A DNA stretch of 31,908 nt, from positions 1 to 31,908 of the IMG/VR virus record IMGVR_UViG_3300035162_000569. One strand, 5' to 3'. The stretch is from a virus. Both the position numbers and the translations under genes were made by a program. Below are positions 1 through 5,559 of this stretch, piece after piece. Every line of letters begins with the position of its first letter. Positions within the stretch are counted from its first letter, which is position 1. Under the pieces are notes generated by a model. The model ran no database searches and had not been told where the DNA came from. It was given only the letters and a program-made list of their open reading frames with translations.

Positions 1-115
1 CCGTTAGCCGCCGCTGGGGTACGCCATAATCCAGACCCTATCTCGGTGGTGGTTTGCGCCAATCGCGGAAGCTGGTATGCAATGCCATTCCGCGTCATAC
101 CCGATCTCGGCCAAG
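1..115. repeat. Left copy of terminal overlap (circular contig)
   Basis: Bases 7..115 are identical to 31795..31903 (offset 31788), and bases 1..5 also match. Base 6 differs (A here, C at 31794), and the match breaks after 115 because the right-hand copy lacks 20 bases lying between two copies of CTCGGCCAAG (106..115 and 126..135). The overlap is inside a protein-coding gene and joins its two halves, so I read it as the join of a circular or circularly permuted genome rather than a packaged terminal repeat. The edge differences look like assembly-end errors or population variants. Confidence 0.9.
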
Positions 116-513
116 TCTCCAAGAACTCGGCCAAGCCATCGTCCGCTGTCGCCACTAATGAGTGCTGTGACGTTTTCCATGATTGCGTATCGGGGTTGTA
201 GCTCGTCAATAAGACGGGCGACCTCACTCCACAATCCACTTCGCTCTCCATCGATTCCCGCTTGCTGTCCTGCGTTTGAGATGTCTTGGCAGGGGAACCC
301 TCCGGTAATAACGTCCGGTCTAATTCCGTCAAGAAAAAGTCTGTCTGCTGTGAGCTGTCTGACATCGTCATAAATAGGAACCTCCGGCCAATGGCTGGCT
401 AATACTTTCTGACAGTAAGGCTCTATCTCGCAGAAGGCAACACTCTCAAACCCTGCCCTTTCCAGCCCCAAGCTAAAGCCGCCAATACCCGCAAACAAAT
501 CTAGCACTTTCAT
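4..513 (-). CDS. DNA (cytosine-5) methyltransferase, N-terminal part
   Basis: This is the N-terminal ~168 residues of a Dcm-type C5-cytosine methyltransferase, which transfers a methyl group from S-adenosylmethionine to cytosine in DNA. From the ATG at 513, motif I (DLFAGIGG, residues 5-12) binds the cofactor, PCQ with catalytic Cys75 is motif IV, MENV is motif VI, and RDRVW near the end is motif VIII. The target-recognition region and the last motif are in the right-edge fragment (31450 on). The TAA at 4..6 arises from the single mismatch in the terminal overlap; the other copy reads GAA, so this stop is probably an edge artefact. In-frame upstream starts exist at 552 and 576, but they overlap the small exported protein gene, and 513 begins right at motif I. 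No strong SD is visible before 513. Likely role: protecting phage DNA from host restriction. Confidence 0.9.
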   Translation of the reverse strand: MKVLDLFAGIGGFSLGLERAGFESVAFCEIEPYCQKVLASHWPEVPIYDDVRQLTADRLFLDGIRPDVITGGFPCQDISNAGQQAGIDGERSGLWSEVARLIDELQPRYAIMENVTALISGDSGRWLGRVLGDLAEIGYDAEWHCIPASAIGANHHRDRVWIMAYPSGG

Positions 514-532
514 GCTTTTTTTATTACCACAA

Positions 533-703
533 TTAGCATAGGCGACCGTCATAATTTGGATGGCCTGCCTCACCATAAGTTGCCTGCCACAGATCGACCA
601 TTTTGCAATGATGGGCCTGAGACGCTACCGCGTCGGTGTAGTCTCCCCCGCCAACAACAGACAGGGCCAAGAATATCGCAATTATGAAAATGAAGTAACG
701 CAT
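533..703 (-). CDS. Small exported or membrane-anchored protein (56 aa)
   Basis: A short gene with a very good ribosome binding site (AAAGGAG, 6 bases before the ATG at 703). The product begins MRYFIFIIAIFLALSVVGGG, a classic hydrophobic signal segment or single membrane anchor, followed by a short hydrophilic tail with Cys33 and a terminal Cys, containing HHCKMVDLWQ and GHPNYDGRLC. Small phage proteins with a similar HC-MV-L...G-P-Y...C tail seem familiar from aquatic phages, but I know no function for them. It sits between the PAPS-reductase-like gene (ends 747) and the methyltransferase (starts 513), in the same direction, so it is probably cotranscribed. If exported, the two cysteines could form a disulfide in the periplasm; that is inference. 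Confidence 0.7.
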   Translation of the reverse strand: MRYFIFIIAIFLALSVVGGGDYTDAVASQAHHCKMVDLWQATYGEAGHPNYDGRLC

Positions 704-729
704 AAATTCTCCTTTAATAACGTTTGTTT

Positions 730-740
730 GGCATTATGCC
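730..740 (-). promoter_or_regulatory. Palindrome with CATAAT, possible -10 before the small exported gene
   Basis: On the minus strand GGCATAATGCC is a perfect 11-base palindrome that includes CATAAT (733..738), five of six matches to a -10 box. A weak TTTGCG lies 16 bases upstream, overlapping the end of the PAPS-reductase-like gene. Its position about 30 bases before the ATG at 703 would suit a promoter with operator. The -35 is poor, so this is only a candidate. Confidence 0.25.
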
Positions 741-746
741 TGCCGA

Positions 747-1583
747 TTAATCTCCGCAAAAACACGCAATGGTTTCATCTCCAGCTAGGTCTAGCTGACC
801 CTGCTCTCTGGCAATCATTTGCATTTCTGAATACTTCGGGCGGTCATTGCGCCAAGTAGCCCCTGACTGACGACTCGCAGGCACATCGCGCTCCATCCTG
901 GCCCACCAGTCGGCACTGCTTGGGTCGTCTTGAATGAGGGACTTTATTAAGCCGCCACCCTTCAGGAAGCACAGATCACAGTTTCCGCGAGGTGTCACGC
1001 CATTGACATTAGGTAGGCCAAGGTCAAATGGTTGCTCTGCCCAGAAACGACCGACTGTCTCCTTCGTGACGCCAGCGGCTACTAGCGGCCTTCTGTGAGG
1101 CTCAATCTTTGCCGCTCTGCGCTGCTCGTCTGCCCTGATGCCGACTATCGCCATGTTCTCGCCGTGGGATCGCTTTTCTGCATGGCCTATAGACCAGAGA
1201 TAGTTTGCGATCGTGCGAATCTTTAGCTCAATGGTGCAGAATCGCGCCACAGGGTTGGGTAGGTATTTCTTGGCGTTAATGAGAGCCTCAAACGGCTCAC
1301 CGTCCCTAGCGGCTGTATCGAAATCCACAATCTTCCACCTGTCCTTTGTCTCCTCTGCCCACTCATATTCAAGCCAGACAATGGGAACTTCCCAGTATTT
1401 GCCGCAGTCCCTGACAAACTCCAGTGTCTCCTCTGCCTCCTTGCCTGTATTAGCAAAGGTCACAATGCAGTCATCTGGCAGGCCGTCATTAGCCTCAATG
1501 TAGCGCCAAAGCATATAGGCGCTAGTCCTGCCCCCCGAAAATGATATGCAACTTGGCTCGTTAAGCTCGAAAACTTTTTTGAT
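747..1583 (-). CDS. PAPS-reductase-family protein (PP-loop adenine nucleotide hydrolase fold)
   Basis: This resembles the phosphoadenosine phosphosulfate reductase family common in phages. The PP-loop SFSGGRTSAYML (from about residue 15) binds the nucleotide phosphate, and cysteine motifs CTIELK, CDLCF and a C-terminal ACFCGD are visible. The first ATG in frame (1514) lies after the PP-loop, so the true start must be upstream. No ATG, GTG or TTG exists in frame after the previous stop; by alignment with the duplicated module at 1879..1912 the start codon is ATC at 1583, six bases after AGGGAG, giving 278 residues. Phage members are of unclear role: sulfate reduction, or thio-modification of nucleic acid or nucleotides, have been suggested. 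It lies just upstream of the methyltransferase in the same direction, which fits a modification role but does not prove it. Confidence 0.85.
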   Translation of the reverse strand: MKKVFELNEPSCISFSGGRTSAYMLWRYIEANDGLPDDCIVTFANTGKEAEETLEFVRDCGKYWEVPIVWLEYEWAEETKDRWKIVDFDTAARDGEPFEALINAKKYLPNPVARFCTIELKIRTIANYLWSIGHAEKRSHGENMAIVGIRADEQRRAAKIEPHRRPLVAAGVTKETVGRFWAEQPFDLGLPNVNGVTPRGNCDLCFLKGGGLIKSLIQDDPSSADWWARMERDVPASRQSGATWRNDRPKYSEMQMIAREQGQLDLAGDETIACFCGD

Positions 1584-1598
1584 GTCTATCTCCCTGTA

Positions 1599-1616
1599 AG
1601 GGCCGCTTACGCGGCA
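1599..1616 (-). repeat. Hairpin module copy 1: stop codon in GUAA loop, then SD
   Basis: On the minus strand TGCCGCGTAAGCGGCCCT forms a 5-bp stem GCCGC/GCGGC closed by a GTAA (GNRA-type) loop. The loop contains the TAA stop of the 90-aa gene. The next 18 bases carry the SD and the start of the following gene. An identical 18-base copy is at 1895..1912. Confidence 0.85.
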
Positions 1617-1879
1617 CCTTCTTGATGCACCCTAATGGCCCTTGCAAGACATCTTGCCGGTAGCCCCAGCGAGCCTGCCCAATATTTTTTGTGGGGGCCA
1701 CGTTCTTTACCAATACTTCGGATGCGAGTGGCGTGCAAATAAGCATCAGCAAGCAACTGCGCGAGATGCTCGCTATCAGCGTCAATCCAGTAATTTCGAC
1801 TTGTCTCTTTCAGCACAACTGGCGCTGGCATATTCCGCTTAACGTAATACCTGTAAAAACTTTTTGGTATGCGTATCAT
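1607..1879 (-). CDS. Hypothetical protein (90 aa), basic
   Basis: A complete small gene with ATG at 1879 preceded by AAGGGG at a six-base spacing. The product is basic and aromatic at its N-terminus (IPKSFYRYYVKRNMPAP) and C-terminus (GLPARCLARAIRVHQ), with no membrane segment or recognised domain. The C-terminal half could fold as a small helical nucleic-acid-binding domain, but that is only an impression from composition. The stop codon lies in the loop of a hairpin shared with the upstream 95-aa gene, and the gene is followed directly by the PAPS-reductase-like gene, so the three probably form one transcript. I do not recognise the family. Confidence 0.7.
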   Translation of the reverse strand: MIRIPKSFYRYYVKRNMPAPVVLKETSRNYWIDADSEHLAQLLADAYLHATRIRSIGKERGPHKKYWAGSLGLPARCLARAIRVHQEGAA

Positions 1880-1894
1880 AATAGTCCCCTTGTT

Positions 1895-1912
1895 AGGGCC
1901 GCTTACGCGGCA
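1895..1912 (-). repeat. Hairpin module copy 2: stop codon in GUAA loop, then SD
   Basis: Identical in 18 bases to 1599..1616, again with the stop codon (of the 95-aa gene, 1903..1905) in the GTAA loop of the GCCGC/GCGGC stem. The distance from the stem to the next start codon is also identical in both copies (ATG at 1879 here, ATC at 1583 in copy 1). Confidence 0.85.
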
Positions 1913-2190
1913 GTTAATGATTTATGAAGGAGCTTTGTTTCTGGCATGGTAATTGTTCGCACAGACTTATCGTTTAGTTGGCGCAAACTTGGGGCGTCAC
2001 TTTCAGCGTTTTTGCCATCCCAAAAGTTAGAGACATAAGTGCCGTCTTCTTTCAGCCAAGGCGTCCACACCCCAAGAATATCAAAGCAAGTTTTGCTTTT
2101 GTTTTTGTATTTATAAACCACGCCATAAAAATCAGCGCACATTAACTCATCGCAGGTGGTAGTAACTTTTTCGCCAATTTGATATTTCAT
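1903..2190 (-). CDS. Hypothetical protein (95 aa)
   Basis: ATG at 2190 is preceded by AAAAGGGGAAGATA, a strong SD. The product starts MKYQIGEKVTTTCDEL and looks like a small beta-rich protein (GEKV...GVVYKYKNKSK...GVWTPWLKEDGTYVSNF), resembling short SH3-like or single-domain phage accessory proteins, though I cannot assign a family. There is no signal peptide or membrane segment. It is the first gene after a 146-base gap that holds a likely promoter, so it probably heads the unit 2190 to 747. Its stop codon is in the conserved hairpin loop described at 1895. Confidence 0.7.
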   Translation of the reverse strand: MKYQIGEKVTTTCDELMCADFYGVVYKYKNKSKTCFDILGVWTPWLKEDGTYVSNFWDGKNAESDAPSLRQLNDKSVRTITMPETKLLHKSLTAA

Positions 2191-2227
2191 TATCTTCCCC
2201 TTTTATGTATTTACAAACAACACCTAC

Positions 2228-2256
2228 ACAATAACACTTCCGTTACTAAAGTAAAC
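2228..2256 (-). promoter_or_regulatory. Candidate promoter with overlapping palindrome
   Basis: On the minus strand TTTACT (2250..2255) and TATTGT (2228..2233) are separated by 16 bases, each matching four of six consensus bases. The near-palindrome GTTTACTTTAGTAAC (2242..2256) covers the -35 and resembles GTTACGTTAGTAAC at 5540..5553, suggesting a shared operator. The 95-aa gene starts at 2190. In the remainder of 2191..2336 I see no gene; 2280..2335 is GC-rich with short inverted repeats but has no clear terminator. Confidence 0.4.
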
Positions 2257-2336
2257 AAAAAGTGCAATTTATTTTAATGTTTTTTTAGAGGATAGAAAGC
2301 CGTGAGCAGGGCAGCCCATCGGGGTGGCGCTAGGGA

Positions 2337-2525
2337 TTACTCGTAGTTGGCTACGATTTGCGCGATGAATTCAGCTAGGTCAGGCTTGCTTTCGACAATG
2401 CTTAAATACCGCTCAATAGACAAGCCGCGAGCCTGCGCCAAATGATTGAACACTTCGGGGATCGCTTCGGCGTTTTCAATGTGATGCCGAATCGCAAACT
2501 TTTGCATTTCCTGCACTGGACACAT
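2337..2525 (-). CDS. Hypothetical protein (62 aa)
   Basis: ATG at 2525 follows an excellent SD (GGAGG, five bases before it) and its own extended -10 promoter at 2554..2562. The product is a short, mostly helical acidic protein (MCPVQEMQKFAIRHHIENAE...YLSIVESKPDLAEFIAQIVANYE) with no membrane segment or metal motif beyond His14/His15. A dedicated promoter for a single small gene in an otherwise polycistronic phage suggests a regulatory or host-takeover role; that is inference. I do not recognise the family. Confidence 0.7.
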   Translation of the reverse strand: MCPVQEMQKFAIRHHIENAEAIPEVFNHLAQARGLSIERYLSIVESKPDLAEFIAQIVANYE

Positions 2526-2536
2526 ATGGCCTCCAG

Positions 2537-2562
2537 AATCGTTTGATGTGACGATTATACCA
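2537..2562 (-). promoter_or_regulatory. Extended -10 promoter overlapping an inverted repeat
   Basis: On the minus strand TGGTATAAT (2554..2562) is a perfect extended -10 (TGN plus TATAAT). No good -35 is present at 17 bases, which extended -10 promoters tolerate. The start point would be near 2547, inside a perfect 6-bp inverted repeat AATCGT (2537..2542) / ACGATT (2551..2556) with an 8-base spacer, a plausible operator. The SD and ATG of the 62-aa gene follow within 25 bases. Confidence 0.6.
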
Positions 2563-2576
2563 GAAAAGTTTTTTGT

Positions 2577-2960
2577 TTAGTTGTAACTGATAATTTCATA
2601 ATCTGGGTCGGATTCTTTTTTTTGAAACTCTACTCTGTAGTGCTTGGCGATCTCCTTCCTTATCATTGCTGTGGTCCTGAAAATTGCTCTGGCTTTTTCT
2701 TGTAGCAAATCCATGTGGCCGTGGCCGTACAGCTTGACCAGCCAGTTATTAAACTCAATTGGTTGCTCAGTGAAGTACCTGTGGTGGTGGTGACATAAAG
2801 CCAAACAGTTATCCATTGACCACCTGACGCTCTTCAGTCTCCTGCCGTAAATATGAGCCGCCTCAAGTGTTTCGGTTTTGCCGCAATAACAGCAAGCGGC
2901 GTCTCTTGCCCTAATACATTTGCTGAACCAAACATCAGCCTGATCTCTTTTTACCGCCAT
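2577..2960 (-). CDS. HNH-type nuclease, NinG/Rap-like
   Basis: The 127-residue protein has a zinc-binding HNH core: CCYCG near residues 23-27, AAHIYGR with His36, then DNCLALCHHHHRYF (residues 50-63). Such enzymes nick or cut DNA at a metal-dependent His-Asn-His site. Length, the AHIYGR motif and the downstream LYGHGHMDLLQEKA helix resemble NinG/Rap-type recombination endonucleases that process branched DNA, though a generic HNH nuclease is equally possible. ATG at 2960 overlaps the end of the 62-aa zinc protein gene by 26 bases. It sits near a NinB-like gene, an annealing protein and an SSB-like protein, which fits a role in phage recombination. Confidence 0.8.
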   Translation of the reverse strand: MAVKRDQADVWFSKCIRARDAACCYCGKTETLEAAHIYGRRLKSVRWSMDNCLALCHHHHRYFTEQPIEFNNWLVKLYGHGHMDLLQEKARAIFRTTAMIRKEIAKHYRVEFQKKESDPDYEIISYN

Positions 2961-3123
2961 CGTTTGCGTGAGTCCTTGTGAATTTTCTTTCTCGACCTAT
3001 TGCTTTATCGAACGTGCCACATTGGGCACACAGCCAACCGTGAAGACTTTGCCTCACGTCTTCTAAGAAAATGGGCGCGTTGTCAGTGTTGCACTTCTGG
3101 CACTTCTTCCGGAGTAAATTCAA
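2935..3123 (-). CDS. Small zinc-ribbon-like protein (62 aa)
   Basis: The product contains two cysteine pairs, CQKC near residues 8-11 and CAQC near residues 32-35, the spacing of a zinc ribbon. The C-terminus is strongly basic (GRERKFTRTHANDGGKKRSG), so nucleic acid or protein binding is plausible. The only start that keeps the first cysteine pair is TTG at 3123, which overlaps the preceding 81-aa gene by 41 bases; GGAAGAAG just inside could also matter. Confidence is limited by this start, but the paired cysteines and the overlap with the HNH gene support a real gene. Confidence 0.55.
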   Translation of the reverse strand: MNLLRKKCQKCNTDNAPIFLEDVRQSLHGWLCAQCGTFDKAIGRERKFTRTHANDGGKKRSG

Positions 3124-3328
3124 TTATCAGTTCATCCTCTAACAAAGCATTCTGCCAAATGCCGCTAAACTCTTCTATTGTCATATCAATAGTGACGCCA
3201 TCAGGAAATGTGTCGGTGTAAACCACTGTGTGATTTTTATTACTCAAGTCAGTCACGCAGCCCCCTATCGTTGCAGGATAAAAAACAACAGCCCCATATT
3301 TTGGTAGGCGGCAAGCAATCAACATCAT
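3083..3328 (-). CDS. Hypothetical protein (81 aa)
   Basis: ATG at 3328 overlaps the stop of the phosphoesterase gene by four bases (ATGA), so translation is probably coupled. The product appears beta-rich (VVFYPATIGGCVTDL, HTVVYTDTFPDGVTIDMTIEEF) and ends in a strongly acidic tail (ELIIEFTPEEVPEVQH). No signal peptide or membrane segment is seen. The acidic end could be a protein-interaction tail. Family unknown. Confidence 0.65.
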   Translation of the reverse strand: MMLIACRLPKYGAVVFYPATIGGCVTDLSNKNHTVVYTDTFPDGVTIDMTIEEFSGIWQNALLEDELIIEFTPEEVPEVQH

Positions 3329-4485
3329 GTCCGTGGCCTCACTGTGTGCCTAGCGACCTCGCCAGACTCTTTGTGGTATGTAATAACCTTGGCCCCCCTT
3401 TGAGAAGTGTACCCGCCTCTAGCCGCATACGCATCTCTCGCTGATAGCGTTGGGTGCATTTCAGCAATTGCCCCTCCGTCTTCAATCACCCGCTCATGGT
3501 GATAGTGTCCTGTGTGAATATAACAGGCGTTAGCCTCTCCCCACATTGACCGAAATCTAGGCTCGCTGGCGAACAGCTTATGCAGGTTAGCGAGTTTCAT
3601 TTTGTGGCCGTGGTGAAATCCAAGCATAGTCTTCCCGTGTAGGTGTGCATAATAAGGGAAATCGTTGTCTATGACTGTCAGCCTGGGGTCGTCTGCAAAT
3701 AAGTGTTTCAGATATTTCCTTAGCCAGATGCTCCCAGAAATGTCGTGATTGCCCTCAGCAGACACCACCACGACTTCACCATATCGCCTGAGCATCATTT
3801 TCACTGCCTCGCTCATTACTGACATTGCGAGATCGACGAGCTTACCGTAACGAGTGTCGGCGTCTAAAATGTGGCCGCTTTGAGGTGTTACGCTGAGGAT
3901 GCCGTCCCAATGCAAAAAGTCCCCAAGCTGACAAAGCACTCCAACCCCGGCCTTTGGACTCGCTGCAATCATGTCGTGAATAGCATTTAAAAAAACATCT
4001 CTAGCAATGCCCACGTCCCAATCGTCACCAGTTTCCGCTTCATAGGCGTACATGCCTAAATGGAAATCTGTAATAGTTGTCAGCACTAGCAGGTTATCGT
4101 CTGACTGTGATGGCGCTTTGCTTGGCTTAAATTTAGGCAAACTGCTTTGCGCGTTTTCTAGGCGCTCAACTAATATTTCAAATTGACGCTGCTCATCTGT
4201 TTGGCTCTTTACCCACTGGCGTACTGGCTTGCCATCTTCATTGTAAAACGTAGAAACGCCTTTAATTTTATGACCGTCAGGGACGGGATGAAGCCAATCA
4301 TTGTCCGGACTGTAGCCCAGCCTCGCCGCTTTGTCGGTAACGGTCTGCATGTGGTATTTAACAGAGTCGCGCGTAGTGTCTAGCGCCTTGGCGGCCTGCC
4401 TCTGAGAAAGCCCCTCAATTACGATAGCCATAACAATGCTAGCTTGCTTTTCTGTCGTGCAAAATTGCAACAAGGGATGAGTCAC
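3325..4485 (-). CDS. Winged-HTH plus calcineurin-like metallophosphoesterase
   Basis: The 386-residue protein has two parts. Residues ~8-60 form a helix-turn-helix (EGLSQRQAAKALDTTRDSVKYHM), and residues ~130-386 a calcineurin-like phosphoesterase with all metal motifs: D140-F-H142, GD at 188-189, GNHD at 245-248, HHGH at 291-294 and GHYHH at 326-330. Such enzymes hydrolyse phosphodiesters (nucleotides, nucleic acid ends, cyclic nucleotides) with two metal ions. Fusion with a DNA-binding domain suggests a nuclease or DNA-end-processing enzyme acting on DNA, or a regulator with enzymatic output. The linker (about 100-128) is charged and likely flexible. The gene follows the NinB-like gene by 37 bases and overlaps the next one by 4, so it belongs to the early/middle operon. 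Substrate unknown. Confidence 0.85.
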   Translation of the reverse strand: MTHPLLQFCTTEKQASIVMAIVIEGLSQRQAAKALDTTRDSVKYHMQTVTDKAARLGYSPDNDWLHPVPDGHKIKGVSTFYNEDGKPVRQWVKSQTDEQRQFEILVERLENAQSSLPKFKPSKAPSQSDDNLLVLTTITDFHLGMYAYEAETGDDWDVGIARDVFLNAIHDMIAASPKAGVGVLCQLGDFLHWDGILSVTPQSGHILDADTRYGKLVDLAMSVMSEAVKMMLRRYGEVVVVSAEGNHDISGSIWLRKYLKHLFADDPRLTVIDNDFPYYAHLHGKTMLGFHHGHKMKLANLHKLFASEPRFRSMWGEANACYIHTGHYHHERVIEDGGAIAEMHPTLSARDAYAARGGYTSQRGAKVITYHKESGEVARHTVRPRT

Positions 4486-4522
4486 ATGACCCCCCGCAAA
4501 TCAATGGACAGCCCGAATTTTA

Positions 4523-4924
4523 TCATTTTTTGCCGAAAGGCACGCTGATGTCGTGCTTCTCCGCTAAATGCCTCGCAATAGTTTGATAAATTGTATCAAC
4601 GTCTTTTTTGCCAATGTCCTTCGTGGACACCTTACCGGTTATTGCTTCTTGTACTCGCCTCCAAATATGATCCTTCACTATTGCCATCGTTGGGGTTATC
4701 TCAATAGTCGGCTTTAAAACTTCGCGCATATCTAACCCCATTGCGGCCATTTGATTCGCTACCTCGCGGCAGTAGGCATGTATGGCTCGATTTTGCTTTG
4801 TGGTTCGGGTTGGTTGAACGATTTTAAAACATATATCTTTGTGTTTGTTTGCTTCAATATACGCCAGCAAAGCCCTGCGCTGGTCATCATTGGAAATTGA
4901 CCACCCTTCCCCGTCACTTTGCAT
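4523..4924 (-). CDS. NinB-like recombination protein
   Basis: The product (133 residues from ATG at 4924) matches the NinB family pattern: RTTKQNRAIHAYCREVANQM, then MGLDMREVLKP, a WRRVQEAITGK segment with a KVSTKDI motif, and a C-terminal HLAEKHDISVPF. NinB of lambda (Orf) binds single-stranded DNA and helps load recombinase or annealing protein in phage recombination. A longer in-frame start at 4960 exists, but 4924 overlaps the upstream gene by only 11 bases and follows GAGCGGG, so I prefer it. It works in a gene set with the annealing protein (6328..7044) and the SSB-like protein (6035..6328). Confidence 0.8.
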   Translation of the reverse strand: MQSDGEGWSISNDDQRRALLAYIEANKHKDICFKIVQPTRTTKQNRAIHAYCREVANQMAAMGLDMREVLKPTIEITPTMAIVKDHIWRRVQEAITGKVSTKDIGKKDVDTIYQTIARHLAEKHDISVPFGKK

Positions 4925-5297
4925 ACACCCGCTCCCCGTTTGCAGACATATAGCGGCCATGCTCTTGAAGCATTTTTCTGCGCCATGCCTCGCTATTCAT
5001 AAAGTCGTGAGTGATATCGTCGATTGAATCCCACTGCTTGAGCTTCCGCTTTTCTGTTTCGGCGTTGCCTGCACTGCTGAAGATGGGGGGACTCCCCCCC
5101 GTTTGATTCGCCCTCTTCAGCCAGCTATTAACAAAACGCTCAATCCCTTTTCTTGTTTTTCGCTTGGAAGGGTTGGCATCACACCAGCATGACATAGAGT
5201 CTAGCTCAGAATAGACGTCTATATCTTTATAAGCCTGCTGCCACTTGATGACCTGCTCATCCTCTGGCTCCCAATGCTCTCCGTCTTTTAAAATCAT
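4914..5297 (-). CDS. Replication-associated phage protein (127 aa), replication-organizer C-terminal-like
   Basis: Residues ~20-66 (WQQAYKDIDVYSELDSMSCW, NPSKRKTRKGIERFVNSWL) match the pattern W-x-x-AYP-x-ID-V-x-EL...NP-x-KRKT-x-x-G-x-x-RF-x-x-WL that I know from the C-terminal part of phage replication-organizer and helix-turn-helix replication proteins. Here it stands alone, and the HTH-like part may be the separate gene immediately upstream (5294..5497), as if a fused protein had been split. The rest is charged and low in complexity. ATG at 5297 overlaps the upstream TGA (ATGA). It probably helps assemble the host replisome on phage DNA; this is inference from family and context. Confidence 0.65.
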   Translation of the reverse strand: MILKDGEHWEPEDEQVIKWQQAYKDIDVYSELDSMSCWCDANPSKRKTRKGIERFVNSWLKRANQTGGSPPIFSSAGNAETEKRKLKQWDSIDDITHDFMNSEAWRRKMLQEHGRYMSANGERVYAK

Positions 5298-5497
5298 AAT
5301 GACCACTCCGCTATTTTTACGGTTTCACCATAACGGCTTTCAACTGCAACCATTTTTGTTTTTATCAAATGACCTTTCGCTCGCAATTCACTAATCCTGG
5401 CAGGCGCTTCTAGAACGCCAAGATCATTCCAAGCATTCAGCCTAGTTAATCGGTGACCTGCCTGTAGCCAATGAAGTATTCTTTTTTGCTGTGTCAT
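5294..5497 (-). CDS. Small helix-turn-helix protein (67 aa)
   Basis: From ATG at 5497 (after AAGGGGATAAAT, a strong SD) the product is MTQQKRILHWLQAGHRLTRL..., with GVLEAPARISELRAKGHLIKTKMVAV, a short helix-turn-helix/winged-helix seen as a stand-alone phage protein and as the N-terminal part of some replication proteins. It likely contacts DNA or partners the next gene product (4914..5297), with which it is translationally coupled. A longer in-frame start at 5557 would run through the promoter and palindrome region and has no SD. Autoregulation through the palindrome at 5540..5553 is possible. Confidence 0.75.
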   Translation of the reverse strand: MTQQKRILHWLQAGHRLTRLNAWNDLGVLEAPARISELRAKGHLIKTKMVAVESRYGETVKIAEWSL

Positions 5498-5523
5498 ATT
5501 TATCCCCTTATTAAATTTGAACC

Positions 5524-5553
5524 ATATAACCCTTTTTATGTTACTAACGTAAC
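5524..5553 (-). promoter_or_regulatory. Candidate operator (GTTACTAACGTAAC) and weak promoter
   Basis: Plus-strand GTTACTAACGTAAC (5540..5553) has perfect 5-bp arms GTTAC/GTAAC around TAAC. Read on the minus strand, TTACGT (5547..5552) and TTATAT (5524..5529) are 17 bases apart, a weak promoter for the 67-aa gene starting at 5497. The similar palindrome at 2242..2256 also lies about 50 bases before a gene start. The regulator could be the HTH protein encoded at 5842..6051 or the 67-aa protein. Confidence 0.4.
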
Positions 5554-5559
5554 ACAATG

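Noticed and set aside
1-115. Packaged direct terminal repeat (T7-like)
   Set aside because: The repeated stretch lies inside the methyltransferase gene and completes it on circularisation, is short, and differs at its edges. An assembly overlap of a circular or permuted genome explains it better.
2280-2336. Terminator or riboswitch after the 62-aa gene
   Set aside because: Short GC-rich inverted repeats are present, but there is no stem with a T tract in the minus direction and no match to a riboswitch core that I know.
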